DNA of 64,000 nucleotides from Dreissena polymorpha (taxonomy: Eukaryota; Mollusca; Bivalvia; Myida; Dreissenidae), in assembly GCF_020536995.1 (NCBI RefSeq), contig NC_068361.1, positions 106,682,314 through 106,746,313 on the forward strand, given 5' to 3'. Both the position numbers and the translations under genes were made by a program. Positions 25,027 to 37,544 of this stretch are shown piece after piece. The notes below the pieces were generated by a model. The model was given only the letters and a program-made list of their open reading frames with translations, had not been told where the DNA came from and ran no database searches. Within the stretch, counting starts at the first letter, position 1. Each line of letters begins with the position of its first letter.

Positions 25027-25947
25027 CTGTTGCTACGAAAACTCGGAGATGAAACGATATATATTTTATAATTGGTTGAGAATCTACGACGTGTAGTATT
25101 AAGTTATTGGCGGTTAGCTGGAAATTGCATCCTTAATTTTCATTGCTAACCTTTTTACGCCTACCCCATCGTCAGTCGATTTCTTTGATTTGTTTGTTTA
25201 CGATTCCAAAAATCTTGACACTTGAATTATAAAACCAACATGCTTTTAATGTATTGTTCATCAATAGTAAAGAATAAGTTTCAGTTATATGTCTGCATTT
25301 GTCACATGTTTTGTGTTTGGACCTGCTATAAATAATATCGTGATCAAAAGCCTATTGACTAGCTTTTGTTAAATTTAGATTCATATAGATCATTTTGGTC
25401 TGTATTCCGTAAAACGCAATGTTTGGAGCATTGCGATTTGCGTCTGTATGCACACAAATGTTAATTTATTTTTGTTATTTATTTAAAATGAATTCAATTT
25501 TATGTCGAATATTTTTTATACAAGTTGTGAGATAGATGTCAATATATGCTAAATGTTGTAATTATGCATTTACTGTATTCAATTATTAATTGTATTTGTG
25601 TTGTTATGTGCAATATATTTATGATGCTTTCACATAACAATTTATACGTGATATTTAATGTGACATCCTTATAGTTATACAGTCATTGTTAATTTTTGTG
25701 TTATATTTAAGAAATGTTTAAATAATTTTAATTTATTTCAAATACCTCATCATTTTGAATGGACTATCATGTGTATTTAATATATTTTAACAGTAAATAA
25801 TGTTGTGAAACTGGTATGTCTGCATGTTGTTTCACCATAACAGCTGTTGGAGTAAAGTATAAATTGATTTACAATCTAAGCAATGCTAGACACCAAATAC
25901 ACGTGCAAATCAAATTGCATATCTACCGCCAGATCATGTATTAATTA
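25027..25947. other. 3' flank, gene-free
   Basis: Probably the 3' untranslated region and downstream flank of the gene ending at 25026. No other structure seen. Confidence 0.4.
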
Positions 25948-26437
25948 AAGGGATCTTTTCACGGTTTGGTAAATTGAAAAAATGAAAAAAGTTGTTTCAG
26001 ATTCGCAAATGTTCGGTATAGTTATGATATTTGTGAGGAAACAGTATTACTGAACATTTGCCATGGTCTAATATAGCCATTATAGGCATCTTTTGACGAT
26101 TTAAAAACCTCAAAATTATAAAGCGTTGCAACGCAAAACGATTGAAACATTTGGAGAGTTCTGTTGTTGTCGTTTAAATTTTTGAAACTACGAAGATTGC
26201 TCATATAACGTATAAAATACGCATTTTATGTATGCTTGGCAGGATAGCTCAGTTGGCTAATCCGTTTTTACTTCAGGTGTCACTGGTTCGAGCCCTGCTG
26301 CGGGCAACTTTTTTCCTGTTTTAAATTTAATTTTTGATTTTTTACTGGAGCTTTTAAATGTTAATTTTTACATTTATCAATATAAAGCATTTAATGACAA
26401 ACTTCAAAACATGCCAAAATCTGTGAAAAGGCTCCTT
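25948..26437. mobile_element. TIR element containing a tRNA-like core, copy 2
   Basis: The ends are aagggatcttttcacgg and ctgtgaaaaggctcctt. It is the reverse orientation of the copy at 19521, with the same blocks: gaaaaaagttgtttcagatt, caaatgttc, cattatagg...cttttgacgattt, gcgttgcaacgc, then the tRNA-like core, then aaatgttaatt and atgccaaaatctgtgaaaag. TA flanks the left end (25946-25947); the right flank is worn. Confidence 0.7.
26242..26305 (+). other. tRNA-like sequence (SINE-type core)
   Basis: The A-box-like tagctcagttggctaa and the B-box ggttcgagccctgctg are spaced as in a tRNA. Flanks do not form an acceptor stem. It is the homologue of the core at 19639 but closer to a short-variable-loop tRNA. 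Confidence 0.6.
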
Positions 26438-27589
26438 TTTTAAAACATTTTACATGAAACGTATTTGGTTGAGTTTTGATTTTGTGTAGACAACTTGGCG
26501 CTATTGCAATAACTTTTTGTCTGATAAAGGTTTAATGCTTTCTAAGGGATATTTTCTGGAAAACATAACTCTTACAGTTGCTTCGCGGTAAGTGACCAAT
26601 TGTCAAAAATATATTTTATGCATGTGCTGGTTTTGTCTATTCTGCAATGAAAAACCACAAGGATAGCAGTTAACTTACGGATCAGTAATTACGCACAAAC
26701 AGACTGAACAATGATAACACGTTTTATGAACGATGTAATAATTGATGTATTAAAGTCTAGTCAGAAATTACTGGGGAATGCACTTTACAAGATGTACACG
26801 CTGAATGTGTTCTTACTGTCTTGAGGTTGCGTTGCTTGGCAACTGTGTTTCTTTTGTCCATTCTTCAGAGGGATGCGGCGTTATTTTATGTGCATGGAAA
26901 ATGTTCAGAGGCTTGAACAAAGGGGGACGTGTAGAGTTTTGAAAAAGATCCCCGCTTATTGTTCCGGGAGATTTATGGATATATAATTTCATTTTCAGCA
27001 GAACATCGTCTCTCAGTGCACACCTCAGCGGTAATTATTTTATCCATTAAGTTTCAGCAAATGCTGACCGGAAGTTGCGGACATGTGTGCACTCTGTACT
27101 TAAACAAGTGGTGTCACTGTAAGAGAAAAATGCCAAGGAAGTTTTCCGAACCGAATGTGTGATATTGTTATTCAAAGTATAAGAACACAGACAAGTTTAT
27201 TAAGAAAATTAGCATATGCAACACTAACAATAACAATGCAATACAGTAGAAAGAGGAATGATTTTACTCTGTACTGCCCTTCAGTGTTCCAAATCACTAT
27301 ATGAATTTGTGTAAGATTCCCTTCACGACGTAAAGAGTATTCGTCCAAAATAGGCAAAACAATACAATACTGGTGAATAAATGCCCAACACATGAACAAT
27401 AAACGAAATACCATAACCCTTTATGTCTTTAAGAGAAGAGATAGTTATGGTGCTAATGCCATTTCTATTGAAGTTATTTATCATCAAAAGAAGATTCATT
27501 TAAATTACATCAATTCTTGCAGAGTTTGATTTATTTCCCTTATAAGAAGCGAGACAGACTTACGGACGATAGGACAAACCGAAGTCTCG
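26438..27589. other. Gene-free stretch
   Basis: No supported exon. Open frames at 26959-27162 (plus) and 27172-27414 (minus) have no recognisable motifs or splice-like ends. Confidence 0.45.
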
Positions 27590-27905
27590 CTAAATATTTC
27601 GTATAATTAAATGAACACGTAAAAAATCAGTGTTCTTTATAGCAATAGCAAAATTTACAACGCAAATTATGGTCTGGTAACATAGTTTAAATGAGATACA
27701 AAATGCTTGTTTTTATTTTTTTTTGTGTCACAATATGTTCCATGTGAATTTTCCGCGACGATATCTGCACATTGACAATGTATATTCCCTTTAATGTCAC
27801 CACACAACATCTAGCGTTGAAATTTTCGCTATTGCTATAAGAAACACTGAATGTTCATGGGTTAACTTTATTTTACGAAATATCCATTGATTTTGAGTGT
27901 AAATA
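27590..27905. repeat. Fold-back MITE family 2, copy 1
   Basis: Outer arms: atttcgtataattaa on the left, ttaactttattttacgaaat on the right. Inner arms: tatagcaatagcaaaattta and gaaattttcgctattgctat. The same arms are in 56330-56745. It is non-coding. Confidence 0.65.
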
Positions 27906-28144
27906 AGGCTTCTAACCATAGGCATGAAATTAATAATAAATGTATATCAGGCTTTACTTGGCCCTCGGTTCAAACGTGTATTTGATAATTTTATTAACAT
28001 GCATTCTAAACACAAAAACATACTGGTAGAAACGTCACTTAGGATTTCATTACGTTCGAATTCATAAAAATAATACGTCTACTTGTTTAAACAAAAATAC
28101 ATCATAGTCTCGTTATGTGCACCTGATTAATAAAGATTATGTGT

Positions 28145-28400
28145 GTCTTGTTCTGTGAAAGCTGGTCATAATGCATGTGCGTAAAATGTTGTCCCAGATT
28201 AGCCTTGCAGTCCGCACAGGCTTATCAGGGACGACACTTTCCGCCTCAACTTGATTTTCGGTAAGGAGGGACTTCCTTGAAACTAAAAATACCATTAAAG
28301 CGTAAAGTGTCGTCCCTGATTAGCCTGTGCGGACTGCACAGGCTAATCTGGTACGACACTTTACGCACATGAATTAAGCCCAGTTTTCTCAGAACAAGAC
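28145..28400. repeat. Fold-back MITE, copy 2
   Basis: The ends are gtcttgttctg and cagaacaagac. Inside are two inverted arms, with tgttgtcccagattagcct against aggctaatctggtacgacac. The core has gggacgacactttccgcctc and tcgtccctgattagcctgtg. Same family as 3455 and 29559. Confidence 0.8.
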
Positions 28401-28449
28401 ACATATGGTGTTTATACTACAATAAATCACGATACTATTATATTTTATA

Positions 28450-30540
28450 TAATATAGGTTTACTCGCTATTTCACCATCACATGAGTGCATCTAATCTGG
28501 TCAAGTGAAACGTATACGGGTTCAGTGTTTGTTTGAATAGTGCAACGGCACCACATGTGCTTAATGTGTTTCTTTCGAACGTTTTTGTCCTACCATATTA
28601 ATACCACGTTTTTTTAACTAATTGACTATAAAACACAATAATTAAATACAGCACATGCTGTTTACATATTTTATTACGTGTGCCAATGTACATGTGTTTT
28701 TTATATATATTTAAATACACATGTACACCAGATACTAAAAAATACAAACAATTCATTAAAGTATATGTGATGTCATACTGGCTTTCAGGCCGTGTTGACT
28801 GAGTATTTTACTAAGGCTTGGTTGGCAAATTAAGACGCACGTGTGTTGTAAGCTTAACGGTTTTCGATAGCACGCACTTTTGGCATCTCACATTGACGTT
28901 AAAGTGTTTAAACCTTAAACTGTAGCTACAGGAACATCTGGCAAAGTAGAATTACTGAAAATGTGCACGTATCTGATACGAAATCGTACCGAAGAGTATA
29001 AAAACAAGGCTTGCTAAAAACCGTTGAGTCGTGTAACGATATATCGCCCCCTTGGTGCAAAAAGGTACCTTTTTGAACCAATGGACGATATCGCCTGTGT
29101 TAGATAATATTGGAAATGTCATCATCGACTATCTGTAAAATCGAATATTTTAACCATCGAATCGAATATCGAATGTAAACGAAGATAACATTTACTTCTC
29201 CGCCTTAAATAACACCACTATCACCTCATGTTCGCGAATTATGATATCCTCGTCAAACGTTTCTGATATATTAAATATATTAAATCTTGCCAACGCAATC
29301 TGGTTGCGATTGTATTAGCCGTATGTTAGAAAAGAAAATACAACATGAATAGTTAATGTGCCTCATTATGTTGTTTATTATGTCATTAAATCGATGTATA
29401 TTCATAATGTTGTGGAAAAAAAGCATGTATGATTCTCTTATTTAAAAAAAGTACGACTGCAATAACACTCACCGAGTATAACTGCTAACTTTTAAACTTG
29501 TTAATCAATCACAGTCTAGTTTCTGTCCAATTCGTAGTACTACTACACATTGATATGAGCCGTGCTCTGTGAACAAAGGGGGTTAATGCATGTGCGTTAA
29601 GTGTCTTCCCAGATTAGCCTATGTAATCCGCACAGGCATATCAGGGAAGACACTTTCCGCCTAAACTAAATTTTTGCTAAGAAGAAAATTTTTGTAAACG
29701 AAAAAAATCATAGAGGCGGAAAGTGTCGTCCTTGAGTAGCCTACGCGGACTGCACAGGCTAATCTGGGACGACACTTTACGCATATGAATTTGACCCCCT
29801 TTCCCAAGAGCACGGCCTATATGTGTCATCGTTTTAACAGTGTTGACACATTTATTATTATGTCAAACTGAAGCTCTAATTTAGCACGGTTGACGTCATA
29901 AAGTTCATGTCAAAATACACGCATGAGATGTAAGACGTACTTGCGTAAGTATAGTATATGGTTATGTTATGAAAGACAAGTAGGCATTATTAAAATAATG
30001 AATACAGAGATAATGTTTAAATGATTGTCTACCATTCATAATTCAGAGGTGTAACTTTCGTTATATTAAAAAGCGGCCGCCCAATTGAATTTATCAAGGC
30101 ATTTCGTGACTCCTTTTATATCAAAGTGCTATAATAGCCATGTGGACGTTAGATAATAACGTGTTTTCGGTAGATCGTGCGTAAATGAGCCCATGTTAAA
30201 TGGCAAGTTTCTATTGGTGTTTCACTTTTATTACATCACAAACCGGATTGAATGAATTTTCTCAACGAAGTTCGTGACTGTTTTGAAAGCTATCTTCATA
30301 TATTTTACGAACATCGGATTAAGTTAAATAACATTTTAAACCTGGTATTTGGAAATCTATCTAAAACATTTAACCACACTTAAGTCGAGGCTTAAAATCA
30401 TATTAGTAAGAAAAAGTTTATCTTTTGGTTGTACATCGCAAATCCTGCACTATCACTGTCTCTGTCACCAAAAAAATCCATCAACGATTGTTTTTAACGC
30501 AAGCATTAACCAATACGTGTCTCGCCAAAATAAATTTTGT
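28450..30540. repeat. Old duplicated segment, copy 2
   Basis: Colinear with 22420-23900 but longer, because it has gained a fold-back MITE (29559-29816) and other inserts. The landmarks aactaattgactataaaaca, gtgtgttgtaagc, gttgacgtcataaagttcat, gatgtaagacgtacttgcgt and tttctattggtgtt keep the same order. No coding potential was found in either copy, so it may be a duplicated non-coding or repeat-derived block. Confidence 0.7.
29559..29816. repeat. Fold-back MITE, copy 3
   Basis: The ends are gccgtgctct and agagcacggc. Internal arms: aagtgtcttcccagattagc and gctaatctgggacgacactt. It is inserted within the second copy of the old duplication and has no counterpart in copy 1, so it arrived later. 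Confidence 0.8.
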
Positions 30541-30589
30541 TTATGAATGGGTACAAATCCCTTGATAAACGTTATCGTCTTAAAAAATA

Positions 30590-30690
30590 ATAAAGTGTAG
30601 GATTTTTGTTTTTTACGTATTGCGATTCTCAGCATTGATATCCACCCATGAAGTATCATGTTGAAATCTTGTAGTATCTGAGATATAGCC
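30590..30690. repeat. Left part of a dispersed repeat split by the Harbinger element
   Basis: It ends tatctgagatatagcc before the CTG target triplet. The right part resumes at 37751 with aaaagtagc. A second occurrence of the same phrase (tctgagatatagtcctgaaa, near 37880) shows what the unbroken site looks like. Confidence 0.55.
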
Positions 30691-30693
30691 CTG

Positions 30694-30870
30694 CAGCCAA
30701 TTGTATAAATATGGATAACTTTAGCCAATCCAAAAGATAACCTTTGGTTAACTTTATCCGTTTTTGGATATGTTATCCAACGTGGTTATCCTATTGTATA
30801 AAAATGCAAGTCGCATTGGATATCTTTATCCGATTTGGTTAAAGTTAGCCAAACATAAAAAACCCACAAT
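30694..30870. promoter_or_regulatory. Harbinger left TIR with subterminal TTATCC/GGATA motifs
   Basis: 27-bp TIR, then at least six further copies of ttatcc, ggata or gataacc in both orientations within 150 bp. The right end (37610-37747) has a similar cluster. These are candidate binding sites for the Myb/SANT-like partner or the transposase, by analogy with other Harbingers. The overlap with the likely promoter of the plus-strand gene is inference. Confidence 0.6.
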
Positions 30871-30934
30871 GCATATTTTATCTGGTTCCGGTCAAGACGG
30901 TTTCGCGGAAAGTGTCATTTCAGACGACAACAAA

Positions 30935-33900
30935 ATGGCTGAAACGCTTTCGCTTCGTAAAAAACGTTCAGTTAACTTTTCCCATGAGGAAACTGCTCTA
31001 GTCCGTGAAGGTGTTATGAAATTTGACAAAGTTTTGACAAAGAAATTTTCAAGCGGCTCAACACCAGTCACCAAGAAAATTCAAGATAGATGGGGCGTGG
31101 GCCGAAATAACGGAAAAAGTGAATTCCGTCGGTCGTGCGTGTCGCACGATTGACGACGTGAAAGGTATGCGAACGCCAACATTGATATTTTTCGGCCATT
31201 CGTTAATATGAGATATGTAAATATATGTATTTATTAATACTTAACTGATGTATTTAGGTGTTAGTATTCCACATGCCGAAGTCGAAGAACAACGTCCGTG
31301 CGCATGTAATCATAGCGCCGTTTGAAACGCAATATGAATCCGTATACAATTTCTAGAGACTAATATATAGAGATTATGCATAATTACAAAAATTTATAGA
31401 GCTTATTGTCATTCCTTCAATTTCAGAAATGAACAATTAGCATTTTCCGTAAATATCTGACAAGTTTCAAATTGCGCAAGTGACTGATTGTAATATGTTG
31501 CCGAGATAGAATAAGACACAATTATGTAATCAGTAATTTTATTGTGTGTTATTTATTTAGAAAAATATCGGAAAATGGTCTCGAAGGCCAGAGAGTCGCT
31601 TACGATGGAGCGAAAAAACGCCCGGCAGACGGGTGGCGGACAACCGATGAAAGCCGCAGACACGGTAACGATGTCAATCATTGAAACAATGAAGGAAACG
31701 CCGTCCTTCAGTGGGATTCCGGGTGCTTCTCAATCCGAAACCACCATCGGTATGTGACCACCCGCGTACTTAATTATTAAAAAAAAATAACTATATTGAT
31801 TATGAAAGCTCCACTGCAATTGTACCTAATTTATAAATACAACACAATCAGATTATACCTAAATCATAAACCACTGAAAAGAATTACACTGTCGAGTGCG
31901 TAATTTTTCTGTGCCAGCTACATACATGTATCTAACTATTCTTACCTTTCATTCAATATATTCACATAATTCCATTTTAATCCATACATATTTTTATTCT
32001 CGTTAGGTGCAGTGCGCAGCGCAACAGGATTTGTTGAGCTGCTCCAACTGGATGGTAATTAAATCCAATTTATTTTAATTTCCTTTGCAAGAAACAAAAC
32101 ACATTCCATGTGCCTCCATGTCGCTTAAAAATCACACTGTCACTGATAAACATTACACGCTTCTATGCATAGAATTTTCTAGATTGTGTAGTCTTTTAGA
32201 AGAGTTCATTTTTTTCGAAGGTTAATTGATACTAAAATAATCAATACTATGTACGCAAATGCCTTTAATGATTAGCGAGAAATTGGCATTATAATCGTAC
32301 TATTAATATTCTTTCTTGCAAGTATGCTTATAATCTGAGAAATCACGCGTTTGTTTATAAAAGTGTTACATGCTCTTGTATGTGACATCTCCACGACTCC
32401 GACATTGGCGTAGGTCAGTTTGCCAAGGCAAATGAGGCTACTTAAGGGGAATACATAATATTGTTACTTTTAATAGTATTTAAATATGTATAAATCATTT
32501 TTATATATATTTCAATGATGTTCATGTATTTACATTTTAGACTTCCTCAACTTTGCTGACGATATTCGTCCATTCGACGATGATGAAACAGTAAATGGTA
32601 AGTTATATTGTAACTTTTACTTTTTTAAATACATGACTTTGTAATAGCAACATGTCAAGGAAAGTTAGATAGCTTGTCATTAATGTTCACTTTCATCCAA
32701 CAATGATAAGCAATTAATATGGAGCATTAAGAAAAACACACAAATGACATTACATAACAATTTATCACTCAATAAATCAAGTATTATTTATTTATTTATT
32801 GTTGTACATGCATCAAAACATGGCTTTAACAATAGTAATAATTTACTTACACATTTATACAAAACAAAATTTAACATTTTGAAATCAGTGATTTTGTTTG
32901 CCCAAAATTACAGCCTCTTACAAAATGTTTCCCAAATGCAAAAAGTTAAAAAAAAGGTTGTTTTTTTAACAGCAAAAAGTAACTTTTTTTCCAATTGTTG
33001 ATCCACAGTCACAATTTTTTATTGCACTGATTTGTTTCAAGCTTTAAAAAAAATAAGTTGCACAGCTTGACTACCAACTTTTGAAATTGAGTTGCCCAGG
33101 CCAAAATCTACTTGCCCCGGGCTCACGGTCAACCACTAATTTCCATCCCTGATGCAGTTATAAATAATTGATATACTGTTGCTCTTAATCATATTGACTA
33201 TATATGTTTAAAAAAATCACAGGAAATTATAATAAGTTAATATTGTTTTCTAAATTATTAATAAATGATTTCATTTTTTTTCCAGAAACATCAAAAGACA
33301 GCAGTGCAGATCAAGGTAAATAGCATAATTGGCTTATACAATCAAGAAACGCCTATTGACCACACTTATGAAGTTAATAAGATAAGTTAAATGCATTAAA
33401 TTAAAGTGTTTTATTCCATAGAAAATATTGAAACTTAACATTGTAAATAAGTATTTAACAAGATGTAAAATAAATATCTGCATTTCAGTTCTTAGTGTGC
33501 CTGTTCCTGTGAATAATAAGGAAATTAAACCAAGCAGGAATCCAGCTATTGGTAAAAGGTATATCCTAATTTTTTTCTCATTTGTTACATATTCAAACTT
33601 TGTGTAATAATTTCATTTATTTAATAAATTTAATAATATCATTAAGGAAATCAAATTTAAATGGAAAAACTCTTAGACCTTACTTAGATTTAAAAATCAA
33701 CATAAACACTGCAGATGTATGACATAATAAATAAGATTTTGTTATTAAGTTATAATAACTTATTATTTATAAATGTTTATGGTAAAAAATGCTACAAAGC
33801 ACTTTCCTATAAATCAGGAAAGAGCAGACCCTGAGGGAACTGCAGATGGCATATTATGCTGGATCCATTGCAGTTCAACAGGAAAAGTTGCTCCTTATGA

Positions 33901-33965
33901 AATCCCAGAGAGAGTTTTTTGAGGAGGGAAAACTCATGATGGCATTTGCCAAAGACAAACTGTAA
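30935..33965 (+). pseudogene. Harbinger Myb/SANT-like DNA-binding protein, one frameshift
   Basis: Seven exons can be read: 30935-31164, 31561-31749, 32007-32054, 32541-32597, 33286-33315, 33489-33558 and 33818-33965, each with AG/GT borders. The start at 30935 gives MAETLSLRKKRSVNFSHEET; an in-frame ATG at 30869 would add 22 residues. The domain continues MKFDKVLTKKFSS, then VTKKIQDRWG and, after one extra base near 31099-31101, VAEITEKVNSVGRACRTIDD. Exon 2 encodes KYRKMVSKARESL and TGGGQP, a typical linker of this family. The last exon encodes a basic helix ending MMAFAKDKL. In known Harbingers this protein carries the transposase into the nucleus and binds the ends. Only the one-base insertion breaks it; a sequencing or assembly error is possible. 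Confidence 0.75.
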
Positions 33966-34464
33966 AAGAATGTCATAAAACAACATTTTTTATCATTTTG
34001 AAAAAAAAAATCTAAAAATGATAATAAATGATACAAATTACATTTGTAGCCGGGGTTTGTGTAAACAACACAATGGGTTTTAAGTTCCAAGTTTTTAATA
34101 TATGTGAATGATGGTCAGTGACCAAGACTTAGTGTAGAAAGTGGCAATTGAAAATAGCCAACTACAACATCTACCTCTTGCAAGGTTTTACATACAAGTG
34201 ACTTAACATTTAGTTACTATTTAAAATTATATGGATGAACATGAAATCATCTCACAATAAACACAAAAATGTAAATAAAGTAAGTTAGAGAGTAGACACT
34301 CAGTTGTAGACAGTGTTTACAAGGTGCATGAGAAAATTCCTGACCTATATTTAAATACATCTGTTCAATCAGATGATGGCTGACCTAGTTGTCAGTTAAA
34401 TGTAAACATAATGGATCTCTATAATTATGCACAGGGAAAATAATCAAAATTATTAAACTATATA

Positions 34465-34645
34465 TTTATGAACACACATTTTAAAGACTTGTTTTGTCTT
34501 TATCAGATGTAAATGAACACACATTTTATAGACTTGTTTTGTCTTTATCAGATGTAAATGAACACACATTTTATAGACTTGTTTTGTCTTTATCAGATGT
34601 ACATGAACACACATTTTTAAGACTTGTTTTGTCTATGTCCGTACA
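34465..34645. repeat. 45-bp tandem repeat, about 4 units
   Basis: Units of gaacacacattttatagact followed by tgttttgtctttatcagatg lie between the two convergent Harbinger genes. Units differ by a few bases. The plus-strand open frame here (SLSDVNEHTFYRLVL repeated) is a by-product of a period divisible by three. Confidence 0.85.
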
Positions 34646-34973
34646 TCAGTCTGAATACTATTACGCCATACATAGATCAAGTCACCCATGGTGCCTTGTA
34701 ATGTCCGTCCGTCTTCATCTGCAATTAATGTTATTTATTGATGATTAGTTTTATTACTCATTATTATTGTTATTAATATTGTTATAAATATTATTATTTA
34801 TTTATGTTATAAATGGTTTTTTAATATTCAATATTATTATTAATATTATAATTATTGTGCATTGCTTATTAATGTAATGCTTTTGTTCATTTTTAAGCTA
34901 GATTTAAACAGCCTTTTACTTGCTAAGTAAAATATTTTTAACAAATTTATTGCACATAGTCATAACATTTGTT

Positions 34974-37544
34974 TCATGTATTCTTAGCATTGAATGAATT
35001 ATTTTCAAACCTGAAATAGTTTGCAGTTATTGCATCCCTGATAGCCTGCCCGTCAGGGTTACCCTCAAGCTGGACAAGTGGTGGAGGTTGAGGGTCTTCT
35101 TCCTCTGGGAATGCCTCCCTCTCACCCCATGCCTTAGCGAGATTGTGCAATACTACACATGCCAGAATTATTTTTGTTACCTTGCCCGGCTTCATTCGTA
35201 CCTTAATGTTTAAAGAACATTATTAAACATTTTTAAATTAAAATAAGTTAATTTAGTGCATATTTTTTAGATATTTCATGATATTAAACATAAATGTTTT
35301 AGTGCTTATTAACACATTAATACTTAATTAACACCTCTCCATGAAGGACATGAAACCTCCGCTTCAGTACACCGAATGCTCTTTCGATAACATTTCTTGT
35401 CTTTGCATGTGCGTCATTGAACATCTGTTGCTGTGGGGATCCTGGTGTAAATATGCTATAGTTACAATATTAATTTCAAACATATAACATAAACATGAAC
35501 TTAGACATGTGTTATAAGAAAAGATTCAGTACAATGTGTTTTGTAAAGACCGGTAAATTGATAAGGTGTTCAACAGAGAAGCACTCACCAGGATGAAGGT
35601 AAGGTGTCATGAGAAACTTCCTGCATGGATAGGCACTGTCCCCTAACACAATTCCATCCTCCAAACCTTTGAACAGAACAATTAAACAACAATTACATAA
35701 TGATCCTCTTCTAAATGTATATAATTTTTGGGGGAGATCAAAGGAACATTCCCAGTGGGGTTCGAACCCATGACATCCAGTTCGCTAGGCGGACATCCAT
35801 TACGCCACGGCGAATAACCTTTTATAAGTATACATTTATAAATGAGAAACAGGAACATGCAGAACAATAAATGAAATAGCATTAAAAAAAAAATCAATCC
35901 ATTTTAGAATATGCGCTTACCATGATGATGGGCTTCCAAATAATCAGATAGTACTGAGGTTCTGAAAACATGAGCATCATGAGTACTTCCAGGCCATGTG
36001 GCATTTATGCTGGTGAATACACCTGAAATATGATTACATAGAATATAATGTATGCAATTTAACTTTAGACATTCCGTTGCAGTAAATCATTCAAATAGTA
36101 TGATACATCTTATTATTAAAATGTAGCAAGAAAATAATTCTTTGTAGCCTCTTTTACTGTATATTCATCCCCTTAAGAGTGAAATTGACTTTTTCTACTG
36201 AATGAAAAGAATTTCACCACAAGTGAGACATTTAATTAGACATTTTATATCTTTCCAACAAAAGTATTGCAAAATAATTTACAACGCACACCCTAGCAAC
36301 CACTAATTTGTCTGTATCTTTCCTATCAATCTGTTCAATCAACATTTTTATAGGAAAACATAAATCTTTTGAAGTAATTTTGATATAATCATTAAAAAAT
36401 ATATCTTATAGACTAATAAACACAAAAACACTGTTTAAAAGTGAATATTTTCAAAATTATTGTTTTCTCTCTAACAAAATCTAAAATTCACATGTTTTTA
36501 ACCAAAATAGAACATCTATGTTGTATGTTTTTTAAATAAGCATTACTTACTTAAGTTTTTTTCAGAAAAATGTCATAATTACCAAAATAAGGGGGTGGAT
36601 GAATTTATAGGGTTGGATGAATAGAGAGGAAAGAAGGCTTTTAGAATTCCCTGTCTTGTGCCTCTATAATACAAAGGATCAGACTATATTTGAACCATGA
36701 AACAGACTTTACCTATCTTTATTTAGAATCGTTACGTCATTTGAACTGAGTACATGTGAGTTTTTGGGCGCAAAATATGCATTACACTGTGGAAATTTGG
36801 ACTTAAAGGACGTGTGTTAAAAGAAAAACTGAATAATAAAAAATCGTACCAGATCATAAGTAAGTGTTACAGAATCTTTGATCTGGTGTGTAAAACAGCA
36901 GGATGCATATAAATATAAATAAATGGATTTATAAAATGAAGGGATACTCAAACTTGAAGGTAAGAACTAAAATTATGTTTTGAATTTTTGTGTACAAATT
37001 GATAAATACCTCGATGGTCGCACGTTGCCTGTACATTGACACTGTGATAGTGCTTTCTGTTCACATATTGCTCCTCGTGTTCATGGGGAACAATGATGCG
37101 AACGTGCGTTCCGTCGATCGCCGCAATTACAGACGGAAATCCAGCGATTTTGAAAAAATTCTGTTTAATAATTGATTTATGTCTGTCCGTCGTCGGGAAT
37201 TTAATTGTTTGGTCTTTCAGGTCACACAGTTCGTCAGTTACTGTGGTCACTACCCTTGAAACCGTGGCAATGTCCACCCCAAAAGTATCCCCTATTAATT
37301 GCAAAAAATTTCCAGAAACAAAAAATCTCAGTGTTATCAATATTTGCTGCCTCGGTGTCAAGGGTTGATTCCGTCCAGTTGGTCTCTCAAGTCTATGTCC
37401 GATCAGTCGTTCTATGCGGTCAATGCTGTCAGGTGTACATCTAAATCGTCGTCGTATTTCTTCAGGGTCGTCAGTTTCCGTAAATCTGTCTATTCGTCGA
37501 AATTGTCTTGGTCGTCTAGCGTTCGGTATGTCAAAGTCAGCCAT
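34974..37544 (-). CDS. Harbinger DDE transposase (HARBI1-like), five exons, open
   Basis: Exons in transcript order: 37544-37010, 36022-35921, 35666-35589, 35441-35335 and 35201-34974, all with GT/AG borders and matching phases. Exon 1 starts MADFDIPNARRPRQFRRIDR, includes a helix-turn-helix region (LQLIGDTFGVDIATVSRVV) and the first catalytic Asp in AAIDGTHVRI. Exon 2 has WPGSTHDAHVF. Exon 3 has the second Asp in VLGDSAYP, with LMTPYL after it. Exon 4 has the catalytic Glu in IERAFGVLKRRF. Exon 5 has CVVLHNLAKAWGE, the family's C-terminal helix. No stop or frameshift was seen, and the length fits the family. The function is cut-and-paste transposition in the nucleus with the Myb/SANT partner encoded convergently. 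Intron 3-4 and others are short, as usual. Confidence 0.88.
35751..35812 (-). other. tRNA-derived sequence in a Harbinger intron
   Basis: The minus strand begins gccgtggcgtaatggatgtc and has a B-box, gggttcgaaccccactggg. The 3' side does not pair with the gccgtgg 5' end, so the acceptor stem fails. It is most likely the head of a tRNA-derived SINE inserted between transposase exons 2 and 3. Confidence 0.55.

Noticed and set aside
26242-26305. Functional tRNA gene
   Set aside because: A- and B-boxes are good, but no acceptor stem forms and the sequence is the core of a repeated element.
34494-34748. Plus-strand 84-codon frame with repeated SLSDVNEHTFYRLVL
   Set aside because: Produced by a 45-bp tandem repeat in the Harbinger intergenic region; not a plausible gene.
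35751-35812. Functional tRNA gene on the minus strand
   Set aside because: The 5' end gccgtgg has no complement after the T-arm; a SINE head is more likely.
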